The notes under the pieces: model-generated | Seen by the model: the letters and a program-made list of their open reading frames with translations, nothing else | What the model was told of the DNA's origin: nothing | The model's database searches: none | Assembly (NCBI RefSeq): GCF_035552695.1 | Contig: NZ_DASZKT010000131.1 | Location: 38,917-102,916, forward strand | Length of the DNA stretch: 64,000 nucleotides | Reading direction: 5' to 3' | Source: Actinospica sp035552695 | Lineage (GTDB): Bacteria; Actinomycetota; Actinomycetes; Streptomycetales; Catenulisporaceae | Program-made: the position numbers and the translations under genes | Shown here: piece after piece, positions 26,706 through 38,237 of the stretch | Layout: each line of letters opens with the position of its first letter | How positions within the stretch are numbered: the stretch's first letter is position 1

Positions 26706-26956
26706 CTGCGGATCGAGTCGGCGACGAAGGGGCCATCACCCCCGAGCCGCCGGAAGAACGGGACCCCCGCGCGGGCTCCTCAGTAGAACCGGCCTTTCCG
26801 CGAGTTGAGTGGGTGTGAGTTCCCCGAGCGGGAACCGCGCCAAGGAGGGTGGTACCGCGGGACGCCGTCTGCCGACGAGCGCTCGTCCCTTCGTGACCGG
26901 TGCTGCGCGAGGCCAGGGCCTTCGCAGCATACGACGAGCCGCGGAGGGACCCGCCG
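26706..26956 (+). promoter_or_regulatory. T-box riboswitch leader of ileS (Ile, AUC specifier)
   Basis: The T-box core AGGGTGGTACCGCGG lies at 26846-26860, with the GGTACCGCG bulge that pairs to the tRNA acceptor end. Upstream is a minimal stem I, GGGG (26729-26732) with CCCC (26739-26742), closing a CCATCA loop; the AUC Ile codon at 26735-26737 followed by a purine is the likely specifier. A specifier in the terminal loop of a very short stem I is characteristic of actinobacterial ileS T-boxes, which control translation. The ileS ribosome site GGAGGG (26943-26948) would be the target of sequestration. Confidence 0.88.
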
Positions 26957-30115
<3,159 letters not shown>

Positions 30116-30164
30116 CCCGGGCCCGGATTCGCCGGAACTCGCACGCCGCCGGTCAGCTCGGAAC

Positions 30165-31889
30165 TCAGCCGAGCCGACAGGCGGCGGAGACCGACGAGGC
30201 GGTCACGTGGTTCTTATCCGCCGTGAGGACGCTGATATCGGTCAGCGTGAGCTTGATCACACCATCGGGGGCCGCGAGGTCGTCGAGGGCGGCATTGGCG
30301 GCGAATTTTCCCTTATTGTCCGCTTGGCTCACCCGGAAACGGTTCGTCCGGCCGTTCGCCGTGACCTTGTAGACGGCGAAGCCGGAGGACGGGTCCGCGT
30401 TCGCGATGTAGATCCGCAGCGTGCAGGTCACCGGGCGCTTGAAGGCGAAGGCCCAGTTCGCGCTTGACCCGGATTCAGATGCATTGCCCGATTTGCGGAA
30501 GGTGTCCGTCGTGCCGCCGCAGGCCGGATCGCCGCCGGCGATCCCGGTCTCCAGGCTGCCGGATGTGATGGAAAACACAGTCCACTTCGAGCTCGCACAG
30601 CCCGGTCCGGCCAGGACCGTGCCCCCGGCGAAGGCGGAGACGCTGCTCGCGGAGTTGTTCTTCTTCGCGCCGGCGGTGGCGGAGTGGGTCGTCGTGCCCG
30701 CCGTGGCGGCGTGCGACGGACGGGCGAGCGCCGCGACGGCGAACCAACTGGTCACGCCCAGCGCCGCGACGACCAAGGCGACGAGCAGGCCGAGCGGGCC
30801 GCGGCGTATCCGTCGGGCTCGGAAGCTGTCGGCGGTCGGCCTGACGGAGCGTTCGCCGGTCTCGGGCAGCGGGGTGACGGGCCTGCTCGGCGTGACGGGC
30901 GCGATGGGCGTGATGACGGTCGCGGCGGCGACCAGGGTGGGGTCCGGGAGGATCGGCTCGGCGGGAAGGGCCGCGGCGGCGTTCTGCCGGGCGAGGTCGA
31001 CGATGCGCAGGCCCGTCGCGGCGACCGCCTCGAGACGCGGCCGGTCCTCGGCGCTCTTCGCCAGGCAGGCGGTGACCAGCTCGCGCAGCTCGTCCGGCAC
31101 GCCGTCGAGGTTCGGTTCGCCGTGCACGATGCGGTAGATGACCGTGGCCGCGTCACCGCCGGAGTACGGCGAGAGGGCGGTGGTGGCGAAGACGAGCACC
31201 GCGCCGAGTGCGAAGACGTCCACGGCCGGGCCGACGGAGCGCGGGTCGGCGATCTGCTCCGGCGCCATGTAGCCGGGCGTGCCCATGGTCCAGCCGGACA
31301 CGCTGAGGGTGGTGGCGTCCGCGGTTCGGGCGATGCCGAAGTCGACGACGCGCGGGCCGTCCGGTGCCAGGATGATGTTCGCGGGCTTGAGATCGCGGTG
31401 CACCACGCCCGCGGTGTGGATCGTGGACAACGCGCCGGCCACGCCGACCGCGAGCCCCGCCGCGGCCCGCACAGAGAGCGGACCACGTTCGGCGACCAGG
31501 CGATCCAGCGTCGGGCCGTCGATGTACTCGGTGGCCAACCAGGGCGGGTCGGCGTCCGGATCTCCGTCCAGCACCCGGGCCGTGCCGTCGCCCTCGACCC
31601 GCCGCGCGGCCGCCAACTCCCGCCGGAACCGTGCGCGCGCCGTCGCGTCGCCGGTCTGCGAGAGCACTTTCAGGGCGACCGCGGCCGCGTCAGCCGCGCC
31701 CTCCTGCCGGGCCAGGAACACCCGGCCCATGCCGCCCTGCCCGAGGACCGCCTCAAGGCGGTACGGGCCCACCTGAGCCGGGTCGCTGGCCCGCAACGGG
31801 CGTACCGAGGACGCGGTGTATCCCGCACTCGCCACCGCGAGCGCCGCGCGCCACTCGGCGACCGTCTCCTGCCCCACACCGGCAGTCAA
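30165..31889 (-). CDS. membrane-anchored Ser/Thr protein kinase
   Basis: 574 aa from TTG 31889 (GTG 31877 is an alternative). Hanks-type kinase domain in residues about 40-300: P-loop GQGGMGRVFLA, VALKVL, HRDLKPANII, DFGIA, GTPGYMAPEQ. A Pro/Thr-rich juxtamembrane segment leads to one membrane helix near 370-390 (LLVALVVAALGVTSWFAV). An extracellular domain of about 165 residues follows, with paired cysteines (GPGCASSKW, GDPACGGTT, VTCTLRIY, SAACRLG). No PASTA repeats, so it is not PknB. The ectodomain could sense an envelope ligand. Convergent with ileS (49 bp between stops). Confidence 0.92.
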   Translation of the reverse strand: MTAGVGQETVAEWRAALAVASAGYTASSVRPLRASDPAQVGPYRLEAVLGQGGMGRVFLARQEGAADAAAVALKVLSQTGDATARARFRRELAAARRVEGDGTARVLDGDPDADPPWLATEYIDGPTLDRLVAERGPLSVRAAAGLAVGVAGALSTIHTAGVVHRDLKPANIILAPDGPRVVDFGIARTADATTLSVSGWTMGTPGYMAPEQIADPRSVGPAVDVFALGAVLVFATTALSPYSGGDAATVIYRIVHGEPNLDGVPDELRELVTACLAKSAEDRPRLEAVAATGLRIVDLARQNAAAALPAEPILPDPTLVAAATVITPIAPVTPSRPVTPLPETGERSVRPTADSFRARRIRRGPLGLLVALVVAALGVTSWFAVAALARPSHAATAGTTTHSATAGAKKNNSASSVSAFAGGTVLAGPGCASSKWTVFSITSGSLETGIAGGDPACGGTTDTFRKSGNASESGSSANWAFAFKRPVTCTLRIYIANADPSSGFAVYKVTANGRTNRFRVSQADNKGKFAANAALDDLAAPDGVIKLTLTDISVLTADKNHVTASSVSAACRLG

Positions 31890-32228
31890 GCAGTCGCGCG
31901 CCCTAGTGCGCCAGGGGGCGCACTCTGTATGGGAGTATGAGCACTACCCGTGAGACCATGGCTACGGCTAGTATTGACGTGGGGTCAGAAACCGCATTCC
32001 GAACCGTATCCCGTCATGCGGCGAGCCTGACCTCCGGGAGCCGCGGCACCACGCCGGACCGCGGGCCACCGGAGCGTACGCCTCACGCCGCGAGATGGAA
32101 CCAGATGGGAGCCTCAGCCGTCAGGAGTCGGGGTCCACGCCCACGAGCGGAGTCCGCATCGCGCGGCCTCGGCTGTCGGCGTCCTCGTCCATGAGCTCGT
32201 CCACGGGTACTGTCCGCGTCGCGCGGCC
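31890..32228. other. intergenic region between kinase and divIVA
   Basis: No convincing gene. It holds a hairpin in the kinase leader (31905-31924, 8-bp arms AGTGCGCC/GGCGCACT, AGGG loop) and, next to divIVA, degenerate extra copies of the divIVA tail (see the repeat at 32152-32249). A plus-strand frame at 31937-32194 has no ribosome site or protein-like composition. Confidence 0.6.
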
Positions 32229-32249
32229 TCAGCTGTCGGCGTCCTCGTC
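32152..32249. repeat. 60-bp-period tandem repeat covering the divIVA stop codon
   Basis: The 38 bp at 32152-32189 and 32212-32249 differ at two positions only and are offset by exactly 60 bp. One difference turns the divIVA TGA stop (32229-32231) into CGA in the distal copy. Past the TGA the frame stays open for 35 more codons and reads DEDADS again before a final DPDS and TGA at 32121-32123. Confidence 0.85.
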
Positions 32250-33365
32250 GATCAGGAAGCCGCGCATCGGGGACGGGGTCGGCGGGAAGCCCGGGTTCGG
32301 CTGCGGCGGGACACCGGGCCGGATCGGGGCCATCGTCTGGGTCATCTGGCTCATCGAGGAGCCGGCCATGGCAGGAGCCTGCCCGGGCATGCCCGGGTTC
32401 GGCGCCGCCGCGGCGTAGCTCGGCTGCGAGCCGGACTGCCCCATGCCCGGAACCATGCCGATGCCGGAGGAGTTCAGGCCGCCCATGCCGGGCATGGACT
32501 GGGGCTGCTGCTGCTGGGGCGGAGCCTGCGGGGGCGCAGCCGACGCCGAGCTGCCCGGACCGAGCTGCGGCACGCCGCCACCCGAGTAGGACGAGCCGGA
32601 GCTGCGGGCCAGCGCCGAGTCCTCGCTGCTGTTCGACTCGAGCTGGCGCATCTGGCTCTCCAGGTACGACTTGAGCCGCTGCCGGTACTCGCGCTCGAAG
32701 GCGCGCAGGTCCTCGACCTTGCGCTCGAGCGAGGCACGGGCCTGCTCCAGCGTGCCCATCGCGACGCGGTGCTTCTCCTGCGCGTCCCGCTCCAGGGCCT
32801 CGGCCTTGTTGCGGGCCTCGCGCTCGAGCCCGTCGGCCCGGGTGCGCGCCTCGCCGACGATCTTGTTGGCCTCGTTGCGCGCCTCGGCGATCGCCTGGTC
32901 GGCCGTCTGCTGCGCCAGCGCCAGCACGCGCGCGGCGGAGTCGCCGCCCGGCTGCACCTGCGGGTACTGGGGCTGCTGCGGCACCGCCATGGCCATCGGC
33001 ATCGGGGCGGGCAGCTGCGGAGGTATGGGCTGCGGCTCGCGACGCTGCGGCATCCGGTCCATGGGTACCGGAGCGCGATCCATCGGCGGGCGATCCATCG
33101 GGCCAGGCCCACCCCGATCCATCGGACCGGACTGCTGCGCGGCCTGCGCCTGCTGCTGGGCCTGCTGCGCCTGTTGCTGGGCCTGGGCCGCGGCGCGAGT
33201 CGCCGCCGCCAGCTTGGCGCGCAGCTCCTCGTTCTCCCGCAGCAGACGGGTCAGCTCCGCCTCCACCTCATCCAGGAAGGCATCGACTTCTTCTTCGTCG
33301 TAGCCCTCGCGGAGGCGGACGGTCGTGAACTGCTTGTTGTGCACATCCTCGGGGGTCAACGGCAT
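32229..33365 (-). CDS. divIVA: DivIVA/Wag31 polar growth protein
   Basis: 378 aa. The conserved N-terminal DivIVA domain (MPLTPEDVHNKQFTTVRLRE, GYDEEEVDAFLDEVEAELTRL) binds curved membrane. It is followed by a Gln/Ala coiled coil, a Met/Asp/Arg/Pro-rich linker with MDR repeats, a second long coiled coil (AIAEARNEANKIVGEARTRA) and a Gly/Pro/Gln-rich tail ending LIDEDADS. Scaffold for tip growth and hyphal branching in actinobacteria. ATG with GAGGTGAAGAG upstream. It closes the ftsZ-pgeF-yggS-sepF-yggT-divIVA arm of the dcw cluster. The C-terminal codons are tandemly duplicated beyond the stop. Confidence 0.95.
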   Translation of the reverse strand: MPLTPEDVHNKQFTTVRLREGYDEEEVDAFLDEVEAELTRLLRENEELRAKLAAATRAAAQAQQQAQQAQQQAQAAQQSGPMDRGGPGPMDRPPMDRAPVPMDRMPQRREPQPIPPQLPAPMPMAMAVPQQPQYPQVQPGGDSAARVLALAQQTADQAIAEARNEANKIVGEARTRADGLEREARNKAEALERDAQEKHRVAMGTLEQARASLERKVEDLRAFEREYRQRLKSYLESQMRQLESNSSEDSALARSSGSSYSGGGVPQLGPGSSASAAPPQAPPQQQQPQSMPGMGGLNSSGIGMVPGMGQSGSQPSYAAAAPNPGMPGQAPAMAGSSMSQMTQTMAPIRPGVPPQPNPGFPPTPSPMRGFLIDEDADS

Positions 33366-33446
33366 CTCTTCACCTCGGCGTGGTCGTCGGCGTACCGGAC
33401 AGACAATATCTCGTGTCCTGGCTGTTATGTATCGTCAGATCGTCGC

Positions 33447-33740
33447 TCAGATCGTTCCCACGAACTGGATCGCCAGGAACAGGATGATCACTAACAGCAA
33501 GAACGCCAGGTCGAGCGCCAGACCGCCGATCCGCAACGGCGGGATGTACCGCCGCAGAAACTTCAGCGGCGGATCGGTGGCGGTGTAGGCGGACTCCACG
33601 GCTACCAGCATGACACCGCGTGGGTCGTACGAGCGGGCGAATTGGAAAACCCACGTCATCACGAGCCGGAACATGAGCAGGATCCAGTAGACCCAGAGCA
33701 CAACCGTGATCACTTGGATCGCCACGTGCATCCGCCGCAC
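33447..33740 (-). CDS. yggT: YggT-family membrane protein
   Basis: 97 aa with two hydrophobic helices (AIQVITVVLWVYWILLMFRL and LALDLAFLLLVIILFLAIQF) around a loop ending DPPLKFLRRYIPPLRIG, the family hallmark. Found next to sepF in most Gram-positives and probably linked to division or envelope biogenesis. GTG 33740 is preceded by GGAAGG; ATG three codons later is possible. Confidence 0.9.
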   Translation of the reverse strand: MRRMHVAIQVITVVLWVYWILLMFRLVMTWVFQFARSYDPRGVMLVAVESAYTATDPPLKFLRRYIPPLRIGGLALDLAFLLLVIILFLAIQFVGTI

Positions 33741-33790
33741 CGTTCCTTCCGGACCGCAGTCACCCGCGGCGTCCGGTCGGACACCGTCGG

Positions 33791-34441
33791 TCAGCTCTGG
33801 TTGAAGAACCCGCCTTCTGCGATGCGGGCCTTGTCCTCGGCCGTCACATCGACGTTAGCAGGTGACAGCAGAAAGACCTTCTGTGTCACTCTCTCGATGC
33901 TTCCCCGCAGGCCGAAAACCAAGCCTGCCGCGAAGTCGACCAGCCGCTTCGCGTCCGGGTCGCCCATCTCGCTCAGGTTCATGATGACCGGGGTGCCGTC
34001 GCGGAAGTGCTCGCCGATGGTGCGCGCGTCGTCGTAGCGCTGCGGGTGCAGCGTGGTGATCCGGTACGGCTCGCCGGCGCCGGATCCGTTGCGCTCGTAG
34101 GAATCCGGCAGCACCGCCACCGTGGTCGGCCGGATCGAGGCCGAGGGCTGCCGCGCCGGCACCGGGACGTTCGAGCGCCGGGTCTGCTCGGCCAGGAACA
34201 GCGGCCGCACCTCCTGCTCGGCGGCCGAGGGCGGCGCCTGGCGCGGCGCCGCGGGCTCGCTGTAGCGCGGCGGCTGCTGGGCGAAGCGCGGGACGAACTC
34301 CTCCTCGCGCTCCTCCTCGGCCTGCTCGGCGTGCGCCTCCGCGGGCTCGGCGGACTCGTAGTCCTCGTCCTCGTACGCGTAGGGGTCCTCCCCCTCGGAC
34401 AGACCGAGGTAGACGGCCGTCTTCTTGATGAAACCGGGCAT
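33791..34441 (-). CDS. sepF: cell division protein SepF
   Basis: 216 aa. N-terminal amphipathic membrane anchor (MPGFIKKTAVYLGLSE), an acidic linker rich in Glu/Ala, and the C-terminal SepF domain (ITTLHPQRYDDARTIGEHFR, VIMNLSEMGDPDAKRLVDFA, GLVFGLRGSIERVTQKVFLL). Anchors FtsZ to the membrane in the absence of FtsA, binding the FtsZ C-terminal peptide encoded 1.7 kb upstream. Confidence 0.96.
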   Translation of the reverse strand: MPGFIKKTAVYLGLSEGEDPYAYEDEDYESAEPAEAHAEQAEEEREEEFVPRFAQQPPRYSEPAAPRQAPPSAAEQEVRPLFLAEQTRRSNVPVPARQPSASIRPTTVAVLPDSYERNGSGAGEPYRITTLHPQRYDDARTIGEHFRDGTPVIMNLSEMGDPDAKRLVDFAAGLVFGLRGSIERVTQKVFLLSPANVDVTAEDKARIAEGGFFNQS

Positions 34442-34550
34442 GACCCGTCCTTCCGTCTAATCCTGGTCCGCACGCCTGCGACTGCTGACATTCACTGTCT
34501 GAGTCAGCGGCTGATCGGCTTTACTCATGAAACCCACTCAAATCACGACG

Positions 34551-35297
34551 TTACCGCAGCGGAGGCCTGCCGCCGAGCAACGCGGTCCCGATGCGGACGT
34601 GTGTCGCACCCGCGGCGACGGCCGCTTCGAGATCTCCACTCATCCCCGCCGAGAGTGACACGGCATCAGCATGGATTCCACGCAGTTGCGCGGCAAGGTC
34701 GCCGAGGCGCTCGAATGCGGGCTCCGGCGGCACGCCGAGCGGGGCCACCGCCATCAGCCCGGCCAGCGCCAACGCGTCGGATCCGGCCACCGCGTCAGCG
34801 ATTTCGAGCACCTCGTCCGGATGCGCGCCGCCCCGCCCCGATCCGTCGCGCACGGCCTCGAGGTCCAGATTGACCTGCACGAACGCGCGGATCCGGCGTT
34901 CGGCGCGGAACGCGGCCCTGTCCAGCGCGGTGACGAGAGAGAGCCGATCGACCGACTCGACGGCGTCGGCATAGGAGACGACTGATTTGACCTTGTTCGT
35001 CTGGAGCTGTCCGATGAAGTGCCATTCGGGCTTGGGATCCGACGCCGCGTCGGTAAAATCCGCGGCGCGTTCCGCGGCCACCTGCGCCGCCTTCGCCGAC
35101 GCCTCCTGGTCCCGGTTCTCGCCGAACACGGTCTGGCCGAGGCGAAGCAGGTGGAGCACATCCGAGGCCGGACGGAACTTGGTGACGGCGACGAGCGTCA
35201 CCTTCCCGGCGTCGCGGCCGGCGGCGGCGCAAGCCGCGGAGATCCGCTCGTTGACGGCGGTCAGGTTCGCGGCGATCTCCGCGGCCCGATCCGCCAT
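34551..35297 (-). CDS. yggS: YggS/PLPBP PLP-homeostasis protein
   Basis: 248 aa fold-III PLP protein. PLP Lys in TLVAVTKFRPASDV; FGENRDQEA; EWHFIGQLQTNKVKSVVSY; LAGLMAVAPLG; SAGMSGDLEAAVAAGATHVR with RIGTALLG at the end. Binds PLP without known catalysis and influences amino- and keto-acid balance. ATG 35297 overlaps the stop of pgeF (TGATG). The open frame runs farther upstream inside pgeF and was trimmed. Confidence 0.95.
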   Translation of the reverse strand: MADRAAEIAANLTAVNERISAACAAAGRDAGKVTLVAVTKFRPASDVLHLLRLGQTVFGENRDQEASAKAAQVAAERAADFTDAASDPKPEWHFIGQLQTNKVKSVVSYADAVESVDRLSLVTALDRAAFRAERRIRAFVQVNLDLEAVRDGSGRGGAHPDEVLEIADAVAGSDALALAGLMAVAPLGVPPEPAFERLGDLAAQLRGIHADAVSLSAGMSGDLEAAVAAGATHVRIGTALLGGRPPLR

Positions 35298-36064
35298 CAG
35301 GAGGCTCGGGTCTCGGTGTCCGCGGTTCCAGTGTCCGCGGTCATCCAGATGAATCCGGCGAAGCGGCCGGTCACGCCCTCGCGCCGGTAGGAGTAGTGAT
35401 CCTTCGACTCCATCGCGCAGATCTCGGAGCGGTGGCTGTGCTCCGGGGTGATCCCGGCGGCGCGCAACTGCGCCCAGACCCCGCCGGGGACGTCCACGGA
35501 CGGCGTGCCCCAGCCGGTCGTGGCGAAGGATTCCGGCACCCGTTCGGCGACGTGCGCGCGCATCGTCTCCGGCACCTCGTAGCAGGATCCGCACACGGCC
35601 GGCCCGGTGTACGCGATGATCCGGGAGGGTTCGGCGCCGAGCGAGGCCATCCTCGCGACGGTCGCGGGCACCACCCCGGCGGCCATCCCGGGACGCCCCG
35701 CGTGCGCGGTGGCGATGATCCCGGCCGCGGGATCGGCCAGCAGGACCGGGGTGCAGTCGGCGACCATGATCGCCAGGCCCAGGCCGGGCACGTCGGTGAG
35801 GCCGGCGTCCGCCTCGGGCCGCTCCCCGTCGTCCCAGGGCTCGCGGGCCAGGACCACCTCGGCCCCGTGAACCTGCGTCAGATAGACCACGCGCTCGGGA
35901 TCGAGCCCGAGCCCGGTCGCGGCGAGCTCGCGGTTGCGCCGGACCGCCGCCGGATCGTCGCCGACGTGGTCGGCGAGATTGAGCGAACCGTAGGGCGCCG
36001 CGCTGACGCCGCCGTGCCGGTCCGAGAAGGCGAGGCGAACCCGGCCGTGCCTGAAGATCTCCAC
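35297..36064 (-). CDS. pgeF: YfiH/PgeF-type laccase-fold protein (peptidoglycan editing factor)
   Basis: 255 aa. Metal ligands visible: His in LTQVHGAEVV, Cys in VADCTPVLLAD, His in ATAHAGRPGM; also CGSCYEVP and MESKDHYSYRREG. Relatives act as purine nucleoside phosphorylase/oxidoreductases or remove mis-incorporated residues from peptidoglycan precursors. GTG 36064 is 6 bases after TAGGCT (36071-36076), so a promoter lies in the 34-bp gap after ftsZ and gives a leaderless start. Confidence 0.9.
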   Translation of the reverse strand: MEIFRHGRVRLAFSDRHGGVSAAPYGSLNLADHVGDDPAAVRRNRELAATGLGLDPERVVYLTQVHGAEVVLAREPWDDGERPEADAGLTDVPGLGLAIMVADCTPVLLADPAAGIIATAHAGRPGMAAGVVPATVARMASLGAEPSRIIAYTGPAVCGSCYEVPETMRAHVAERVPESFATTGWGTPSVDVPGGVWAQLRAAGITPEHSHRSEICAMESKDHYSYRREGVTGRFAGFIWMTADTGTADTETRAS

Positions 36065-36098
36065 ACCTGGAGCCTATCCGCCGGCGGGCCCGGCCCGC

Positions 36099-37250
36099 CT
36101 AGTTGATGTTCTTCAGGAAAGCGGGGATGTCGATGTCGTCCTCGGCCCGGGTCGGCGGGATCGTCGGCAGCGGCGCGGTGTTCGCGTTCGCGTCCTCCTC
36201 CGGCGCGGGGGTCGAGCCGCCGAGCATCCCGTTGTGCACGGTGGTGCCGCCGGCCTCGGCCTTGTCGGTGTGCGTGATCACCGGCTCGCGGCGCTTGGTC
36301 GGCTGGCCGCCGTCGAAGCCCGCGGCGATGACGGTGACCCGCACCTCGTCGCCGAGGCCGTCGTCGATCACGGCGCCGAAGATGATGTTCGCGTCCTGGT
36401 GGGCCGCCTCGGAGACCAGCTGCGCGGCCTCGTTGATCTCGAACAGGCCGAGGTCCGAGCCGCCGGAGATGGACAGCAGCACGCCGCGCGCGCCGTCGAT
36501 CGAGGCCTCGAGCAGCGGGGAGGAGATCGCCATCTCGGCCGCCGCCGTCGCCCGGTTCTCGCCGCGCGCTGAGCCGATGCCCATCAGCGCGGAACCCGCC
36601 TCGGACATCACCGACTTGACGTCGGCGAAGTCCAGGTTGATCAGGCCCGGGGTGGTGATCAGGTCCGTGATGCCCTGGACGCCGCTGAGCAGCACCTGGT
36701 CGGCGGACTTGAAGGCGTCGAGCACGGTGGCGCCCGGCGCGGAGATCGAGAGCAGCCGGTCGTTGGGGATGACGATGAGGGTGTCGACCTCGGCGCGCAG
36801 CTCCGCGATGCCCTCCTCGGCCTGCGTCGCCCGGCGCCGTCCCTCGAAGGTGAACGGCCGGGTGACCACGCCGATGGTGAGCGCGCCGAGCGAACGGGCG
36901 ATCCGCGCGACGACGGGCGCGCCGCCGGTGCCGGTGCCGCCGCCCTCGCCCGCGGTCACGAACACCATGTCGGCGCCCTTGATGACCTCTTCGATCTCCT
37001 CGGCATGGTCCTCGGCGGCCTTCTTGCCCACGTCGGGGTTCGCGCCCGCGCCCAGACCACGCGTCAGTTCACGCCCGACGTCGAGCTTGACGTCCGCGTC
37101 GCTCATCAGCAGCGCCTGCGCGTCGGTGTTGATCGCGATGAACTCGACACCCTTGAGTCCGACCTCGATCATCCGGTTGATCGCGTTGACGCCGCCGCCG
37201 CCGATGCCCACGACTTTGATGACGGCCAGGTAGTTCTGGGGTGCACCCAC
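36099..37250 (-). CDS. ftsZ: cell division GTPase FtsZ
   Basis: 383 aa from GTG 37250 (MGAPQNYLAVIKVVGIGGGG). Tubulin signature GGGTGTGGAPVV, T7 loop NLDFADVKSVMSEAG, and a C-terminal peptide DDIDIPAFLKNIN that binds SepF/FtsW. GAGAGG lies 10 bases upstream of the GTG; the in-frame extension to 37325 is not conserved. Preceded by 234 bp of leader, the longest gap in the division cluster. Confidence 0.97.
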   Translation of the reverse strand: MGAPQNYLAVIKVVGIGGGGVNAINRMIEVGLKGVEFIAINTDAQALLMSDADVKLDVGRELTRGLGAGANPDVGKKAAEDHAEEIEEVIKGADMVFVTAGEGGGTGTGGAPVVARIARSLGALTIGVVTRPFTFEGRRRATQAEEGIAELRAEVDTLIVIPNDRLLSISAPGATVLDAFKSADQVLLSGVQGITDLITTPGLINLDFADVKSVMSEAGSALMGIGSARGENRATAAAEMAISSPLLEASIDGARGVLLSISGGSDLGLFEINEAAQLVSEAAHQDANIIFGAVIDDGLGDEVRVTVIAAGFDGGQPTKRREPVITHTDKAEAGGTTVHNGMLGGSTPAPEEDANANTAPLPTIPPTRAEDDIDIPAFLKNIN

Positions 37251-37484
37251 GATTCGAAGGCCTCTCGCGCTGGTGAGTTGTTCGCCGCGGCGCGCGGTCA
37301 GCGGCCGCGCACACGGTCCAGTCAAGAACTGTATCGCCCCTGACGGCCGTCAACATCATCTAGATGACTCCATCGACGAAACGACAGTAGGTCGGACAGT
37401 GCTCACCCCGCAACGAACACGCCGAAAGTCACCCCACCGCAGTTTCGCTGATTACTTGTCGCTTCAACGCTTTATCAGCTTATT
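37251..37484 (-). promoter_or_regulatory. ftsZ upstream region with paired palindromes
   Basis: 234 bp without a gene between ftsQ and ftsZ, AT-richer at 37440-37500 than its surroundings. Two perfect 12-bp palindromes, TGACGGCCGTCA (37341-37352) and TCATCTAGATGA (37356-37367), lie 3 bp apart with centres 15 bp apart. Several possible -10 boxes (TACTGT, TACAGT on the minus strand) exist but none has a convincing -35. ftsZ in mycelial actinobacteria typically has several developmental promoters in this gap. Confidence 0.6.
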
Positions 37485-38234
37485 TTATGACATTGCCGGA
37501 GCATCAGGTGCACTCACATCGTAGTGCCTGCCGCCCCCTATGCGCAGCAGCGCCACCAGATCGCGGGCTTTGTCGACGGCGCCGTCACCGCCGCCCCAAT
37601 TAACCGTCGCCCCGTCAGTGAATCGCAATGTGATGGCATATGGATCGGACGCGGTGATCGCGGAGATCTGCGCGGCCACGCTCGAGGGCAGGGCGCGCAG
37701 CGCGGCGAGGGCTCCGGGCACGACCTCGGCCGCCTTGGCCGGGGCGGAGACCGTGATCACCGGCAGGCCCTTGGTCGCCTTCGAGACCTGGCCGAACACG
37801 ACGCCGCCGCGGTCGACGACCTCGTATCCCCGCGCGTCCGGAACGAGCGCTGCGGCACTCCGCTCGGTGACCGTGATCACGACGGTTCCCGGCCAGTTCC
37901 GGCTCACCTTCGCGGAAGCGACCTGCGGAATCTTATCCACTCGCGCGGCCGCGGCTCCGGTGTTCAGCGCTGCCATCGGGCCGCCTGCGGTGATCTGAGC
38001 CGCCGTCAATACCTGTGTTGCGGTGATACTTTTCGTGCCGACGACCTTGATGCCGCGAACCGCGATCAACGAGGTGTGCCAGAGCAGCAGGTATCCGATC
38101 AACGCGAGCAGGCACGCGGTCACGGTGAGCGTCACCGAGAGCCGGCGCCAGCGCGCACGCGCCCGCAGCCGGGCCGCGTACAGCCGGGCCGGCAGATCGG
38201 AGACGCGTCGCGCGTCCTCGCTGGCGTCGCTCAA
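37485..38234 (-). CDS. ftsQ: cell division protein FtsQ
   Basis: 249 aa: basic cytoplasmic N-terminus, one membrane helix (LSVTLTVTACLLALIGYLLL), POTRA domain (IAVRGIKVVGTKSITATQVL, RNWPGTVVITVTERSAAALV) and the FtsQ beta domain. TTG start at 38234, 3 bp after the murC stop. Part of the FtsQ-FtsB-FtsL divisome complex. Confidence 0.94.
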   Translation of the reverse strand: MSDASEDARRVSDLPARLYAARLRARARWRRLSVTLTVTACLLALIGYLLLWHTSLIAVRGIKVVGTKSITATQVLTAAQITAGGPMAALNTGAAAARVDKIPQVASAKVSRNWPGTVVITVTERSAAALVPDARGYEVVDRGGVVFGQVSKATKGLPVITVSAPAKAAEVVPGALAALRALPSSVAAQISAITASDPYAITLRFTDGATVNWGGGDGAVDKARDLVALLRIGGGRHYDVSAPDAPAMS

Positions 38235-38237
38235 GGG

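Noticed and set aside
31937..32194. possible 85-aa plus-strand gene before divIVA
   Set aside because: Ser/Arg/Pro-rich, no -10 at leaderless distance, no ribosome site, and it crosses the divIVA tail repeat.
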